A stretch of DNA of 35,049 nt from Halothiobacillus sp. (GCA_018623495.1 JAAZVP010000025.1:1-35049), one strand, 5' to 3'. Numbered from the stretch's first letter, positions 14,758-27,411 are shown. Notes: a model not told the origin generated them from the letters alone. Program-made: numbers and translations.

Positions 14758-16049
14758 GTCGGGGGCGTGGGCCGGCAGGGGGCCAGGCCGGGACGGGCAC
14801 AACGCACCCGGTCGCGCCCCTCCGCCTTGGCCCGGTAGAGGGCCTGGTCCGCGCGGCCGAGCAGGGCATCGACCCCCTCGCCGGCCAGCGAGGCGGTGAC
14901 CCCCACGCTGGCGGTCACCCGGCCCACACCGGCAAAGGGTTGGCCGGCGATCCGCCGGCGCAGTTTTTCCGCCATTTCCCGCGCGGCCCGGGGGTCGCTC
15001 TCGGGGGCGAGCACCACGAATTCCTCCCCGCCCCAGCGGGCCACGATGTCGCTGCGCCGAACGGCCCGGGCCACCCGTTCCGCCACCTCGGCGAGCACCT
15101 GGTCACCCACGAGGTGACCGTGGGTATCGTTGACCTGCTTGAAATGGTCCAGGTCGATGATCGCCAGGCCCACCGACGAGCCGTACCGCTCGGTGCGCGC
15201 CAGTTCGCGCTCCAGCGTGGTCTCGAGCTGGAAGCGGTTGGCCAGGCCGGTGAGCCGGTCGGTGGTGGCATGGCGGTAGAGGTCACGCTCGGCCTCCACC
15301 CGGTCGGTCATGTCCCCGCCCACGGCGACGTAGTGGCTCACGTCGCCGTGGGCGTCGCGGATGGGGGAAATGGTCTGCTCGATGTAGAACCGGCGGCCGT
15401 CCTTGGCGCGGTCGAGGAACACCTCGCGGAAGGACTCGCCGGCACCGACGGCGCGCCAGAGGGCCTCGTAGAAGCCCGGCGGATGCTCCCCCGACTGCAG
15501 CAGGCGGGGATTCTCCCCCACCACCTCGGCGGCCCGATAACCGGTGATCCGCTCGAAGGCGAGGTTGACGTAGCGGATGCGGCCCTCGGTGTCGGTGACC
15601 ATGATGGCATCGCCCGAGGAATCGACGGCCGAGGCCAGCACGTCGGGGGCGAAGGCGGTCTCCGCCCGCAGGGCGCTCTGCTGGATCATGGCGAAGCGCC
15701 GCTGGCCGTCCGCTCCGCCCCGCAGCGGGGAGAGCAGCCAGCGCCCCGAGCGGGACGGGCCCTGCGCGGGCCGGAGGATGGCATCCAGCTCGCAGACCTC
15801 GCCCTGGCGCACGCAGGACCGGGCCCGCAGGGTCGCCCGCCGGTCCGGGGTCTCTAAGGGAACCTCTGCACGAATCGATGGCGTCTCTGGCTTGCGGGTT
15901 TGTTCGCAATCGAGGCGCCGGTTTGAGGCGGGCTGATTGCCCGTCGAGGACCGGCAACAAAGAGTGCGGGCAAACCCGCAAGCCCCATTCGGGCGGGCCG
16001 CCAAGGGCCCATCTGCTGTGTTGCAGCTCTGGTAAAGGGCGACGGCCAT
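14718..16049 (-). CDS. PAS-GGDEF diguanylate cyclase, 3' part of an element-split gene
   Basis: Encodes most of a signalling enzyme making cyclic di-GMP from two GTP. As an open frame from ATG 16049 it is 443 aa, of which 1-64 come from the inserted element. Native sequence resumes at LETPDRRATLR. It holds the remainder of a first PAS domain (to about 120), a complete second PAS (about 138-250, GDAIMVTDTEGRIRYVNLAF, NPRLLQSG) and a GGDEF domain with GGEEF at 340-344. The inhibitory I-site RxxD (RRSD 331-334) is five residues before it. The catalytic part is intact, so this piece could be active if translated by restart at ATG 16049, which directly follows the stop codon. No good ribosome-binding site is seen there. 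Confidence 0.75.
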   Translation of the reverse strand: MAVALYQSCNTADGPLAARPNGACGFARTLCCRSSTGNQPASNRRLDCEQTRKPETPSIRAEVPLETPDRRATLRARSCVRQGEVCELDAILRPAQGPSRSGRWLLSPLRGGADGQRRFAMIQQSALRAETAFAPDVLASAVDSSGDAIMVTDTEGRIRYVNLAFERITGYRAAEVVGENPRLLQSGEHPPGFYEALWRAVGAGESFREVFLDRAKDGRRFYIEQTISPIRDAHGDVSHYVAVGGDMTDRVEAERDLYRHATTDRLTGLANRFQLETTLERELARTERYGSSVGLAIIDLDHFKQVNDTHGHLVGDQVLAEVAERVARAVRRSDIVARWGGEEFVVLAPESDPRAAREMAEKLRRRIAGQPFAGVGRVTASVGVTASLAGEGVDALLGRADQALYRAKAEGRDRVRCARPGLAPCRPTPPTQPATSRRSSSRV

Positions 16050-16125
16050 TCACTGCGAGTTGCGCCTTGCATCTGGACCCTTGGCGGTCCCGCAGAGGCA
16101 CCATCGATTCGTGCAGAGGTTCCCT
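15857..16125. repeat. MITE-like element, copy 2 (complete) inside the PAS-GGDEF gene
   Basis: Perfect 25-bp terminal inverted repeats at 15857-15881 and 16101-16125, beginning AGGGAACCTCTGCACG when read inward. The core from GGG to CCC is 267 bp (15858-16124). It is flanked by TAA on the left and TAG on the right (plus strand), which reads as a 3-bp target duplication with one change; IS5-type elements use short TA-containing targets, but the family is not certain. Interior hairpins include TGCGGG/CCCGCA at 15965-15970 and 15975-15980. It encodes no transposase, so it must be moved in trans. Net insertion is 270 bp, a multiple of three, and removal restores the host reading frame. Confidence 0.9.
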
Positions 16126-16307
16126 AGCGGCAGGTCGGTGATCGCCCGGCCCCGCAACGCCCCCGGCCGGGTGCCGAGCAGGTCGCTGAAGGCCTGGTTG
16201 GCGTAGTGGACCGTGGGCCCGGAAGGCCCGTCGGTGAGGATCAGCACCCCGTGACCGGAATGCTCGATGGCGGCTTCGAAGAGGTTGAGGCGTTCGGCGA
16301 GGTCCAT
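16050..16307 (-). pseudogene. 5' fragment of the split PAS-GGDEF gene
   Basis: Encodes the native N-terminus MDLAERLNLFEAAIEHSGHG through ALRGRAITDLPL, the first half of a PAS domain (FSDLLGTRPGALRG is the typical PAS helix). From there the frame runs about 25 codons into the inserted element and ends at a TGA at 16050-16052, directly followed by an ATG in the same frame. Joined to the 3' part without the 270-bp insertion, the ancestral product would be about 439 aa: PAS-PAS-GGDEF. Upstream lie 88 bp to the glmU stop with no evident promoter. Confidence 0.85.
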
Positions 16308-16395
16308 CTCGGCGGCGTCCGACGGTTGGGGCTCGAGACCTCATGGTAGTGCAACATTGTGGCCCGTGCATCCACCGCGGCCGGACCGGCCGGTT

Positions 16396-17769
16396 TCAGG
16401 CCTCCGAATCCCGCTCCCCGGGGCGCCGCCAGCCACTGACGTGGCGCTGTCGCGGGCGGGAGAGGGCCAGCTCGCCTTCCCCCACGTCGCGGGTGATGGT
16501 GGACCCGGCACCCACGGTGGCCCCTGCCCCCACCACCACCGGCGCCACGAGTTGCGTGTCGGAGCCGATGAAGGCCCGGTCGCCGATCACGGTCCGGTGC
16601 TTGGCGTGACCGTCGTAGTTGCAGGTGATGGTCCCGGCGCCGAGGTTCACCCCGCGGCCGAGCTCGGCGTCGCCGACATAGCTCAGGTGGTTGATCTTGG
16701 AGCCCTCGCCGATGGCCGCGGCCTTGGTCTCGACGAAGTTGCCCACGCGGGCACCGGCGTCCAGGCGCGTCCCCGGGCGCAGGCGGGCAAAGGGACCCAC
16801 CCGGCAGTCGGGGCCCACGCGGGCGCCGTCCACCACGCTGTGGGACTCCACGCGGGCACCGGCCGCCAGCTCGCAGTCGCGCAGCACGCAGTTGGGCCCC
16901 ACGGTCACCCCCGGGCCGATGCGGCAGTCGCCCTCGATCACCACGTTGACGTCGATCCAGACGTCCTCGCCGTGCTCCAGCCGCCCGCGGATATCGACCC
17001 GCGCGGGATCGGCCATGCCCACCCCGGCGAGCATCAGCGCGCGGTTGCCCCGCAGCTGGTAGGCCCGCTCCAGCGCCGCGAGCTGGACCCGGTTGTTCAC
17101 CCCGCTGACCTCGGTGGGATCCGCCACCCGGCGGCCGGCCACGGACTCTCCGGCCGCCGCCGCCAGGCCCACCACGTCGGTGAGCAGGTATTCCTGCTGG
17201 GCGTTGTCGGCATCGAGGCGGTCGAGCCAGCCCCGCAGCGGCTCGGCACGCGCCGCGAGGATGCCGGTGTTCACCTCGGTGATGGCCCGCTCCGAGGGGC
17301 TGGCGTCCTTCTCCTCGACGATCCGGCAGACCTGGCCGGCATCGTCGCGCACGATCCGCCCGTAGCCGGTGGGGGCCTCCACCTCCATGGTGAGCAGGGC
17401 CAGCGGGCCGTCCTCCAGGCCGCCGAGGAGCGTACCGAGGGTGTCGGGGCGCGTCAGCGGCACGTCGCCGTAGAGCACCAGCACGTGGCTGTCCGCCTGC
17501 ACCCGCGGCATGGCGCATTCCACCGCGTGACCGGTGCCCAGCTGGCGGTCCTGCTCCACCCAGTCCACCCCCGGGGCGTCACAGGCGGCCCGCACCCGCT
17601 CCGCCCCGTGGCCGTGGACCACGTGCACGGCCCGGGGCTCGAGGGCCAGCGCGGTGTCGATGACATGCGCCAGCATGGGCCGCCCGCCAATGGGGTGGAG
17701 CACCTTGGGCAGGCGCGAGCGCATCCGCGTGCCCCGGCCCGCGGCGAGGATGATCACTTCCAGCTGCAT
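16396..17769 (-). CDS. glmU: Bifunctional GlmU: glucosamine-1-P acetyltransferase / GlcNAc-1-P uridyltransferase
   Basis: Makes UDP-N-acetylglucosamine for peptidoglycan and lipopolysaccharide. 457 aa, against 456 in E. coli. The uridyltransferase domain has LAAGRGTRMRSRLPKVLHP at 8-26, QLGTGHAV, LYGDVPL and ITEVNTGIL. The C-terminal left-handed beta-helix carries FVETKAA, INHLSYVGDAELG, GAGTITCNYDGHAKH (catalytic His region) and a short basic tail. The start 17769 (MQLEVIIL) gives the standard N-terminus; the frame is open to 17832 but that part overlaps the atp terminator. It follows atpC, the usual gammaproteobacterial order, separated by a strong terminator. Confidence 0.97.
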   Translation of the reverse strand: MQLEVIILAAGRGTRMRSRLPKVLHPIGGRPMLAHVIDTALALEPRAVHVVHGHGAERVRAACDAPGVDWVEQDRQLGTGHAVECAMPRVQADSHVLVLYGDVPLTRPDTLGTLLGGLEDGPLALLTMEVEAPTGYGRIVRDDAGQVCRIVEEKDASPSERAITEVNTGILAARAEPLRGWLDRLDADNAQQEYLLTDVVGLAAAAGESVAGRRVADPTEVSGVNNRVQLAALERAYQLRGNRALMLAGVGMADPARVDIRGRLEHGEDVWIDVNVVIEGDCRIGPGVTVGPNCVLRDCELAAGARVESHSVVDGARVGPDCRVGPFARLRPGTRLDAGARVGNFVETKAAAIGEGSKINHLSYVGDAELGRGVNLGAGTITCNYDGHAKHRTVIGDRAFIGSDTQLVAPVVVGAGATVGAGSTITRDVGEGELALSRPRQRHVSGWRRPGERDSEA

Positions 17770-17797
17770 CAAGCGTCTCTCCCGGGAATCGGCAACA

Positions 17798-17823
17798 AAA
17801 AAGGGGCACCGAAGCCCCTTTTT
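17798..17823 (-). terminator. Rho-independent terminator of the atp operon
   Basis: AAAAAGGGGC (17798-17807), loop ACCGAA, GCCCCTTTTT (17814-17823). On the minus strand the stem has a UUCG-containing loop and is followed by a run of six T. It lies between atpC and glmU and would also work in the other direction. Confidence 0.9.
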
Positions 17824-17848
17824 CCTGGTCATCCTGCGAAGGTGCCGC

Positions 17849-18283
17849 TCAGCGGCGGTCCTTCACGCCGCGACGGCGGAGCTCCTGGATCCAGCGCAGG
17901 CGCTCGGCGGCCTCGATCAGCTCGGACTTGGCCCGGGCGTAGTCGAAGTCGGCCTTGCGCTGTTCCATCGCCTCCTCGGCCTTCTGCTTGGCCTCCTTGG
18001 CGGCCGCCTCGTCGGCGTCCTCGGCGCGCATCGCGGTGTCGGCCAGCACGGTGATCACGTGCGGCTGCACCTCGATCACCCCGCCGGAGACGAAGAAGAA
18101 CCGGTCTTCCCCGCTCTCGTCGGTGAGGCGCACCTCGCCCGGCCGCAAGCGGCTCAGGAGCTGGGTGTGGCGGGGGGTGATCCCGAGCTCGCCGTTCTCC
18201 CCGGGGGCCGCCACGAAGCTGGCCTTGCCGGAGAAGATCGGCGCCTCGGCGCTGACCACCTCCACATTCATCGTCTTGCCCAT
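17849..18283 (-). CDS. atpC: F1F0 ATP synthase epsilon subunit
   Basis: Central-stalk subunit coupling c-ring rotation to catalysis and inhibiting ATP hydrolysis. 144 aa: an N-terminal beta-sandwich ([40 protein letters not shown]) and a C-terminal helical hairpin ([37 protein letters not shown]). GGAGG six bases before ATG 18283 supports this start over ATG 18271. Last gene of the operon, 12 bp after atpD. Confidence 0.97.
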   Translation of the reverse strand: MGKTMNVEVVSAEAPIFSGKASFVAAPGENGELGITPRHTQLLSRLRPGEVRLTDESGEDRFFFVSGGVIEVQPHVITVLADTAMRAEDADEAAAKEAKQKAEEAMEQRKADFDYARAKSELIEAAERLRWIQELRRRGVKDRR

Positions 18284-18295
18284 TTCCGGCCTCCG

Positions 18296-19687
<1,392 letters not shown>

Positions 19688-19725
19688 TCAAGCAATCAAA
19701 TTCGTGACTCGGTCGAAGCGGAGGA

Positions 19726-20586
19726 TCAAACGGCCGACGCGCCGCCGACGATCTCGGCGATCTCCTGGGTGATGGCCGCCTGACGCGCCTTGTTGTAGGC
19801 CAGCTTCAGGTCCTTGATGATGTCGCCGGCGTTGTCGGAGGCGCTCTTCATGGCGATCATTCGCGCAGCCATTTCGCAAGCGACGTTCTCCACCACGGCC
19901 TGGTAGACCTGGGACTCGATGTAGCGCGTCAGCAGGGTGTCGAGCACCTCCTTCGCCTCCGGCTCGTAAATGTAGTCCCAGTGGTGCTTGAGCGACTCTT
20001 CCTCGACCTGCGGCACGGGAATCACCTGGGCCACCTCGGGGCGCTGCGCCATGGCCGACTCGAAGTGGTTGCGGGCCAGGTGCAGGGCGTCGATCCGGCC
20101 CTCGTCATAGGCGTCCAGCATCACCTTGACCGCGCCGATGACGTCGGTCAGGTGCGGCCGGTCACCCAGCTTGGACTTGTCGGCGACGATGTTGCCGCCC
20201 AGGCGCTTGAAGAACGCCGTGCCCTTGGAACCGATGGTGCAGATGTCGACATCGACGTCGTCGTTGTCGAACTGCTCCATGGCCTTGACGGTTTCCCGGA
20301 ACAGGTTGGTGTTGAGACCCCCGCAGAGACCGCGGTCACTGCTGATGACGATCACCCCGACACGCTTGACCTCGCGATCGACGAGGTACGGGTGCCGGTA
20401 CTCGGGATGCGCGTTCGCCAGGTGGCCGATTACCGCCCGCATCCGTTCGGCGTACGGACGGGTTGCCTCCATCCGCTCTTGAGCCTTACGCATCTTGCTC
20501 GCGGCCACCATCTCCATGGCCTTGGTGATCTTCTGCGTATTCTGGGTGCTCTTGATCTGATTGCGGATCTCTTTGGAACCGGCCAT
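19726..20586 (-). CDS. atpG: F1F0 ATP synthase gamma subunit
   Basis: Rotating central shaft of the enzyme. 286 aa, E. coli 287. N-terminal helix [20 protein letters not shown] followed by [13 protein letters not shown], the [13 protein letters not shown] segment, and C-terminal helix [20 protein letters not shown] are diagnostic. Lies 10 bp after atpA. Confidence 0.98.
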   Translation of the reverse strand: MAGSKEIRNQIKSTQNTQKITKAMEMVAASKMRKAQERMEATRPYAERMRAVIGHLANAHPEYRHPYLVDREVKRVGVIVISSDRGLCGGLNTNLFRETVKAMEQFDNDDVDVDICTIGSKGTAFFKRLGGNIVADKSKLGDRPHLTDVIGAVKVMLDAYDEGRIDALHLARNHFESAMAQRPEVAQVIPVPQVEEESLKHHWDYIYEPEAKEVLDTLLTRYIESQVYQAVVENVACEMAARMIAMKSASDNAGDIIKDLKLAYNKARQAAITQEIAEIVGGASAV

Positions 20587-20596
20587 ATCCTTCCCC

Positions 20597-22138
<1,542 letters not shown>

Positions 22139-22150
22139 TTGTTCTTCCCC

Positions 22151-22687
22151 TTACCGACTCATGGAGGTGGCAAGATTGGCCAGCTTGCCCCGGATCGAGC
22201 CGTCGATAACCAGGTCCCCGGCGCGAACGATGGCACCGCCGATGAGGGATTCGTCGACTTCACTCTCGATCGTGATTTCGGCGCTCAGGCGCTTGGCCAG
22301 ACGGTCGGCGAGCTTGGTCTTCTGCTCGTCGGTCAGCGCCTGTGCGGAGACGACCCGGGCGGTCAACTTGCCCTGCTGTTCGTGTCTGAGCTGTTCGAAA
22401 CGCTCGGCGATCGCCGGTAGCAGGGCGAGCCGGTCGTTCTCGACCAACACCTTGACCAGATTGTTGCCCTGCTCGTCGAACTGCTCGGAGCAGACGGAAA
22501 TGAAGAGCTCGGCCAGCCGCTCGCCGGACACGGACGGGTCGTCCAGCACGGCTTCCATCTCGGGATTGCTGACGACTGCTGCGCCAAAGGCGAGCATGTC
22601 GGACCAGCGGTCCAGCTCGCCTTTCTCCTGTGCCAGGTCGAAAACCGCCTGGGCGTAGGGTCGGGCTGCCTTGGTCAATTCGGACAT
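22151..22687 (-). CDS. atpH: F1F0 ATP synthase delta subunit
   Basis: Peripheral-stalk subunit joining F1 alpha to the b dimer. 178 aa. Typical N-terminus ARPYAQAVFDLAQEKGELDR and C-terminal part AEITIESEVDESLIGGAIVR followed by GDLVIDGSIRGKL. 10 bp after atpF. Confidence 0.97.
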   Translation of the reverse strand: MSELTKAARPYAQAVFDLAQEKGELDRWSDMLAFGAAVVSNPEMEAVLDDPSVSGERLAELFISVCSEQFDEQGNNLVKVLVENDRLALLPAIAERFEQLRHEQQGKLTARVVSAQALTDEQKTKLADRLAKRLSAEITIESEVDESLIGGAIVRAGDLVIDGSIRGKLANLATSMSR

Positions 22688-22697
22688 GATTCAATCC

Positions 22698-23168
22698 CTA
22701 GATTTGCGCGGCGAGATCGTCGAGAGCACTCTCGTGGGCCTTGGCATCCACTTCGCGCTTGAGCACCCGCTCGGCACCGGTGACCGAGAGCCGGGCGACC
22801 TGGGCGCGGAGATCTTCCTTGGCCCGGTTGAGCTCCTGCTCCACCTCGGCACGGCCCGCGTCGATGATGCGGTCGGCCTCGGCTCGGGCGTTCTCCTTGG
22901 CCTCGTCGAGGATCTCGTTGTGGCGGCTCTGGGCCTGGGCAACGATCTCGGCGGCCTTCTCCTTGGATTCCTTGAGGATCTCGGTGGCCCGTTCTTCGGC
23001 AAGCTTCAGCTCGTGCTTGCCGCGCTCGGAAGCGGAGAGCCCTTCGGCGATCTTCTTGCGGCGGGCCTCGAGAATCGAGGAGACAGGCCCCCACAGGAAC
23101 TTGTTGACCAGCCAGACCATGATCACGAACGCGATGATCTGGGCAATCAGGGTGACTGTGATATTCAC
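22698..23168 (-). CDS. atpF: F1F0 ATP synthase b subunit
   Basis: Peripheral stalk, one membrane anchor (about 4-26, [20 protein letters not shown]) followed by a long charged helix ending in [20 protein letters not shown]. 156 aa, same as E. coli. Start codon is GTG at 23168, with AGAGGA about eight bases upstream. A single b gene, so the stalk is a homodimer. Confidence 0.97.
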   Translation of the reverse strand: MNITVTLIAQIIAFVIMVWLVNKFLWGPVSSILEARRKKIAEGLSASERGKHELKLAEERATEILKESKEKAAEIVAQAQSRHNEILDEAKENARAEADRIIDAGRAEVEQELNRAKEDLRAQVARLSVTGAERVLKREVDAKAHESALDDLAAQI

Positions 23169-23199
23169 GGTTCGCTTCCTCTATGCTGGGCTCGGACGT

Positions 23200-23223
23200 C
23201 CCGCCCCGGGCGTGCGGGGCGGG
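23200..23223 (-). promoter_or_regulatory. Intercistronic hairpin between atpE and atpF
   Basis: CCCGCCCCG (23200-23208) and CGGGGCGGG (23215-23223) form a perfect 9-bp GC stem with a six-base loop, 22 bases after the atpE stop codon in the 76-bp gap. There is no T-tract, so it is more likely an mRNA-stabilising or attenuating structure than a full terminator. Such a structure could help raise atpE dosage relative to downstream genes, since the c-ring needs many copies. Confidence 0.55.
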
Positions 23224-23244
23224 GCTTTCAGCAAGCGATCGGCC

Positions 23245-23532
23245 TTACAGGGCGCCGATGGCCGCCTGCAGAGCGCCAACGAAGGGGTTAGCGAACAGGA
23301 ACCACATGGCGAATGCCAGGATGATGAAGGGGAAGGACTCCATCAGACCCGCGAAGATGAACATGTTGGTCATCAGCTGCGGGCGCATCTCGGGCTGGCG
23401 AGAGATGCCTTCCAGGGTCTTGGAACAGATCAGGCCCCAGCCGATGGCAGAGCCCAGGCCGGCGGCGGCCAGGATCACACCAACACCAACAGCCGTGTAG
23501 GCATAGATCATCGCGAGCATATCAGCGTTCAT
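23245..23532 (-). CDS. atpE: F1F0 ATP synthase c subunit with Glu65-Ser66 and Trp32
   Basis: Proteolipid forming the rotor ring. 95 aa, two membrane helices joined by the polar loop [12 protein letters not shown]. The ion-carrying carboxylate is Glu65 in GLMESFPFI, next to Ser66, unlike the Asp-Ala of E. coli. The sequence aligns without gaps to the Na+-type Ilyobacter tartaricus c subunit, including the ANPFVG end, but the Na+ ligand Gln32 is Trp32 here (AIGWGLIC). H+ is therefore the safer guess, with unusual surroundings. Upstream is a long pyrimidine-rich leader and AGGAG seven bases before the ATG. Confidence 0.96.
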   Translation of the reverse strand: MNADMLAMIYAYTAVGVGVILAAAGLGSAIGWGLICSKTLEGISRQPEMRPQLMTNMFIFAGLMESFPFIILAFAMWFLFANPFVGALQAAIGAL

Positions 23533-23583
23533 GGTCGATCTCCTAGATTGCGGTTGAGAACAAGGGTGAAAAGAAAGCGGTCG
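23533..23583 (-). promoter_or_regulatory. Pyrimidine-rich atpE translation-initiation region
   Basis: The 51 bp between atpB and atpE read on the minus strand contain TTTCTTTTCACCCTTGTTCTC, unusually GC-poor for this window, then TAGGAGATCGACC before the ATG. E. coli atpE has a U-rich unstructured enhancer in the same place that raises c-subunit translation; the parallel is inference. Confidence 0.45.
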
Positions 23584-25015
<1,432 letters not shown>

Positions 25016-25036
25016 CACTCCCCCGCGCCGCGCTGG

Positions 25037-25065
25037 ATTCTATCACCGGGCCATGGGGGGCACAA
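25037..25065 (-). promoter_or_regulatory. Promoter of the atp operon
   Basis: On the minus strand TTGTGC (25060-25065), a 17-bp spacer, then TGA plus TAGAAT (25037-25042) as an extended -10. Predicted start about 25030, some 15 bases before atpZ. It lies in the 72-bp gap after parB, so the atp genes need not depend on the parAB transcript. Confidence 0.6.
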
Positions 25066-25087
25066 CCAACCGCGCGGGCCAGGGAAA

Positions 25088-25942
25088 TCAGTCGAAGTGG
25101 TCAATGATCCCGTCCAGTTCGTCGAGGCTGGAGTAGCGGATCACCAGGCGACCGCGGCCACTCTTGCCGTGCTGGATGTCGATGCCGGCCCCGATGCGCT
25201 CGGACAGGCGCTCCTCGAGCCGCTGGATGTTGGGGTCCTTTTTCGGGGCCGGGGACTCGCCGCGGCCCTCGAGGCGCTCGCGCACCAGGCGCTCGATCTC
25301 GCGCACGGTGAAGCCGCGGCGGGCGATACGCCGGGCGACCTCGACCTGCTCGTCGGGCCCCAGCGGCAGCAGGGCCCGGGCGTGGCCCATCTCGATGGCC
25401 CCCTCGGCGAGCATCTCCTTGACCGCCGGCGCCAGCTCGAGCAGGCGCAGCATGTTGGAGACCGCCGAGCGCGAGCGACCCACGGCCTCGGCCACCTCGC
25501 GATGGGTGAAGCCGAACTCGTCGAGCAGGCGGCGCAGGCCGGTGGCCTGCTCCAGCGGGTTCAGATCCTCGCGCTGGATGTTCTCGATCAGCGCCAGGGC
25601 GGCGGCCTCGCGGTCGGAGAGCTCGCGCAGGACCGCGGGGATACGCTCGATGCCGGCCTGCTGGGCGGCCCGCCAGCGACGCTCACCGGCGATCAGCTCG
25701 AAGTCGCCGTCGCCGCGGGCGCGCACCACCACCGGCTGGACCACGCCCTGGCGGCGAATCGACTCCGCCAGCTCGGCCAGCGCGTCGTCGTCGAATTGCT
25801 GCCGGGGCTGGTAGGGGCTGCGATGGATGCGCTCGACGGCGATGCGCCGCAGGCTCCAGTCGTCGCCGCCCGCGGGCGCGCCTTCGCGCGCCCCGCTCAA
25901 GAGTGAATCGAGTCCCCTGCCCAGTCGTTTCTTGCCTGCCAT
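25088..25942 (-). CDS. parB: Chromosome-partitioning protein ParB
   Basis: CTP-dependent DNA clamp that loads at parS and spreads. 284 aa. N-terminal ParA-interacting tip KKRLGRGLDSLLSG; CTP-binding motifs GERRWRAAQ at 86-94 and ENIQREDLNPLEQA at 120-133; helix-turn-helix about 146-168 (THREVAEAVGRSRSAVSNML); C-terminal dimerisation domain ends SSLDELDGIIDHF. Translated 9 bp after parA. No canonical parS palindrome was found in the window. Confidence 0.97.
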   Translation of the reverse strand: MAGKKRLGRGLDSLLSGAREGAPAGGDDWSLRRIAVERIHRSPYQPRQQFDDDALAELAESIRRQGVVQPVVVRARGDGDFELIAGERRWRAAQQAGIERIPAVLRELSDREAAALALIENIQREDLNPLEQATGLRRLLDEFGFTHREVAEAVGRSRSAVSNMLRLLELAPAVKEMLAEGAIEMGHARALLPLGPDEQVEVARRIARRGFTVREIERLVRERLEGRGESPAPKKDPNIQRLEERLSERIGAGIDIQHGKSGRGRLVIRYSSLDELDGIIDHFD

Positions 25943-25951
25943 GCCCGTTCC

Positions 25952-26746
25952 TCAGGATATCCGCTCGGCCGCGCCCGCCTGCTCCTCGCGCCGCAGCATC
26001 TCGCCCACCAGCGCCAGGTAGGCCATCGCCCCGCGCGAGCCGCGGTCGTACTGCAGCGCCGGCAGCCCGTGGCTGGGGGCCTCGGCGAGGCGGATGTTGC
26101 GCGGGATGAGGGTGCGAAAGACCCGCCGGCCGAAGTACTGTTCCAGCTGGCTGGAGACCTCGTTGGAGAGATTGCTGCGGGCGTCGAACATGGTGCGCAG
26201 CACGCCGTAGACCTCGAGGTCGGGGTTCACCGACTCGCGCACCTGTTCGACGGTGTCCATGAGCGCCGAGATGCCCTCGAGGGCATAGTACTCGCACTGC
26301 ATGGGGATGATCAGCCCCTCGGCAGCCACCAGGGCGTTCACCGTGAGGATGTTGAGCGCCGGGGGGCAGTCGATGATGACGAAGTCGTAGGCGTCACCGA
26401 TGCCGGCCAGCGCCCGCTTGAGACGCATCTCCCGGCCGATGCGCGAGACCAGCTGGACCTCGGCGGCGGTGAGATCGATGTTGGCCCCGAGCAGGTCGAA
26501 GCCCGACTCGCCCGGCCGCGGGATGACCGCCTCGCGCAGGGTGGCCTCCTCGAGCAGCACGTCGGTCACCGAGCGCTCCAGGCCGTTCTTGTCCACGCCG
26601 CTGCCCATGGTGGCATTGCCCTGCGGATCCATGTCGATCAGCAGCACGCGCCGGCGCATCGCCGCCAGCGAGGCAGCGAGGTTGACGGCGGTGGTGGTCT
26701 TGCCCACCCCGCCCTTCTGGTTGGCGACGGCAATGATCTTTCGCAT
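25952..26746 (-). CDS. parA: Chromosome-partitioning ATPase ParA (Soj)
   Basis: Deviant Walker A ATPase that moves ParB-parS complexes over the nucleoid. 264 aa; KGGVGKTTTA at 11-20 with the signature lysine, VLLIDMDPQGNATMGSG (switch I region) and YDFVIIDCPPALNILTVNAL (Walker B) are intact. No N-terminal DNA-binding domain, so it is the small chromosomal type. 23 bp after rsmG. Confidence 0.97.
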   Translation of the reverse strand: MRKIIAVANQKGGVGKTTTAVNLAASLAAMRRRVLLIDMDPQGNATMGSGVDKNGLERSVTDVLLEEATLREAVIPRPGESGFDLLGANIDLTAAEVQLVSRIGREMRLKRALAGIGDAYDFVIIDCPPALNILTVNALVAAEGLIIPMQCEYYALEGISALMDTVEQVRESVNPDLEVYGVLRTMFDARSNLSNEVSSQLEQYFGRRVFRTLIPRNIRLAEAPSHGLPALQYDRGSRGAMAYLALVGEMLRREEQAGAAERIS

Positions 26747-26769
26747 GGCAGTTCCCGGCCGGGACCGGA

Positions 26770-27411
26770 TCAGTCGTGTCGGAGAATCACGAGGTGGCGG
26801 CTGGAATCCAGCCCGGGCACGTCCAGCGCCCGGACCGCTTCCAGCCGGTAGCCGTCCGGCAGTTCGGCGAGTTCCTCGGCGGGGTATTTCCCCTTCATGG
26901 CCAGCAGTTTACCAGACCGGCAGGCGAGATGGCCGCTCCATTCGAGCATCTGCGCCAGGCTGGAGAAGGCCCGCGAGACCACCGTGTCGAAGCAGGCCGG
27001 CGGCTCGAAGGCCTCCACCCGCGACTGGACCACCTCGCAGTTGGCCAGCCCCAGGCTGCGCACCACGTGGCCCATGAAGCGGGTCTTCTTGCCGTTGGTA
27101 TCCAGCAGGGTGACCGCCAGCGCCGGGCGGGCGATCGCCAGGGGTATGCCCGGCAGCCCGGCCCCGGCACCCACGTCCAGCAGCCGGCCCTCGCCGGTCT
27201 CGGGGAGGATCGCCAGGCTGTCGAGCAGGTGCAGGCGCACCATCGCCGCCGGGTCGCGGACCGCGGTGAGGTTGTAGGCGCGGTTCCAGCGCGCCAGCAG
27301 GGCCAGGTAGTCCAGCAGCCGCTCGCGGGCCGCCGGCGCCAGCCCGATGCCCAGGGCCTCCAGGCCGGCGCCGAGGTCCGCCGCCAGCGACTCGCGGGGG
27401 AAGTCCGCCAT
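26770..27411 (-). CDS. rsmG: 16S rRNA (guanine527-N7)-methyltransferase RsmG (GidB)
   Basis: Methylates G527 of 16S rRNA. 213 aa. SAM motif LLDVGAGAGLPGIPLAI at 78-94, then LLDTNGKKTRFMGHV and VVSRAFSSLAQMLEW. Its ATG shares one base with the mnmG stop (TGATG at 27409-27413), so translation is coupled. A very long open frame upstream in the same frame is a shadow of mnmG. Confidence 0.97.
   Translation of the reverse strand: MADFPRESLAADLGAGLEALGIGLAPAARERLLDYLALLARWNRAYNLTAVRDPAAMVRLHLLDSLAILPETGEGRLLDVGAGAGLPGIPLAIARPALAVTLLDTNGKKTRFMGHVVRSLGLANCEVVQSRVEAFEPPACFDTVVSRAFSSLAQMLEWSGHLACRSGKLLAMKGKYPAEELAELPDGYRLEAVRALDVPGLDSSRHLVILRHD

Noticed and set aside
16050-16052. In-frame TGA read as selenocysteine in the split cyclase
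   Set aside because: The codon lies inside the inserted element, not at a redox site, and the insertion explains it fully.
15857-16125. Transposase gene inside the repeat element
   Set aside because: No frame longer than a few dozen residues and no DDE-type motif; the 25-bp ends and 267-bp size fit a non-autonomous element.
23245-23532. Na+-translocating ATP synthase
   Set aside because: Glu65-Ser66 is suggestive, but Gln32 is missing (Trp), so Na+ coupling is not claimed.
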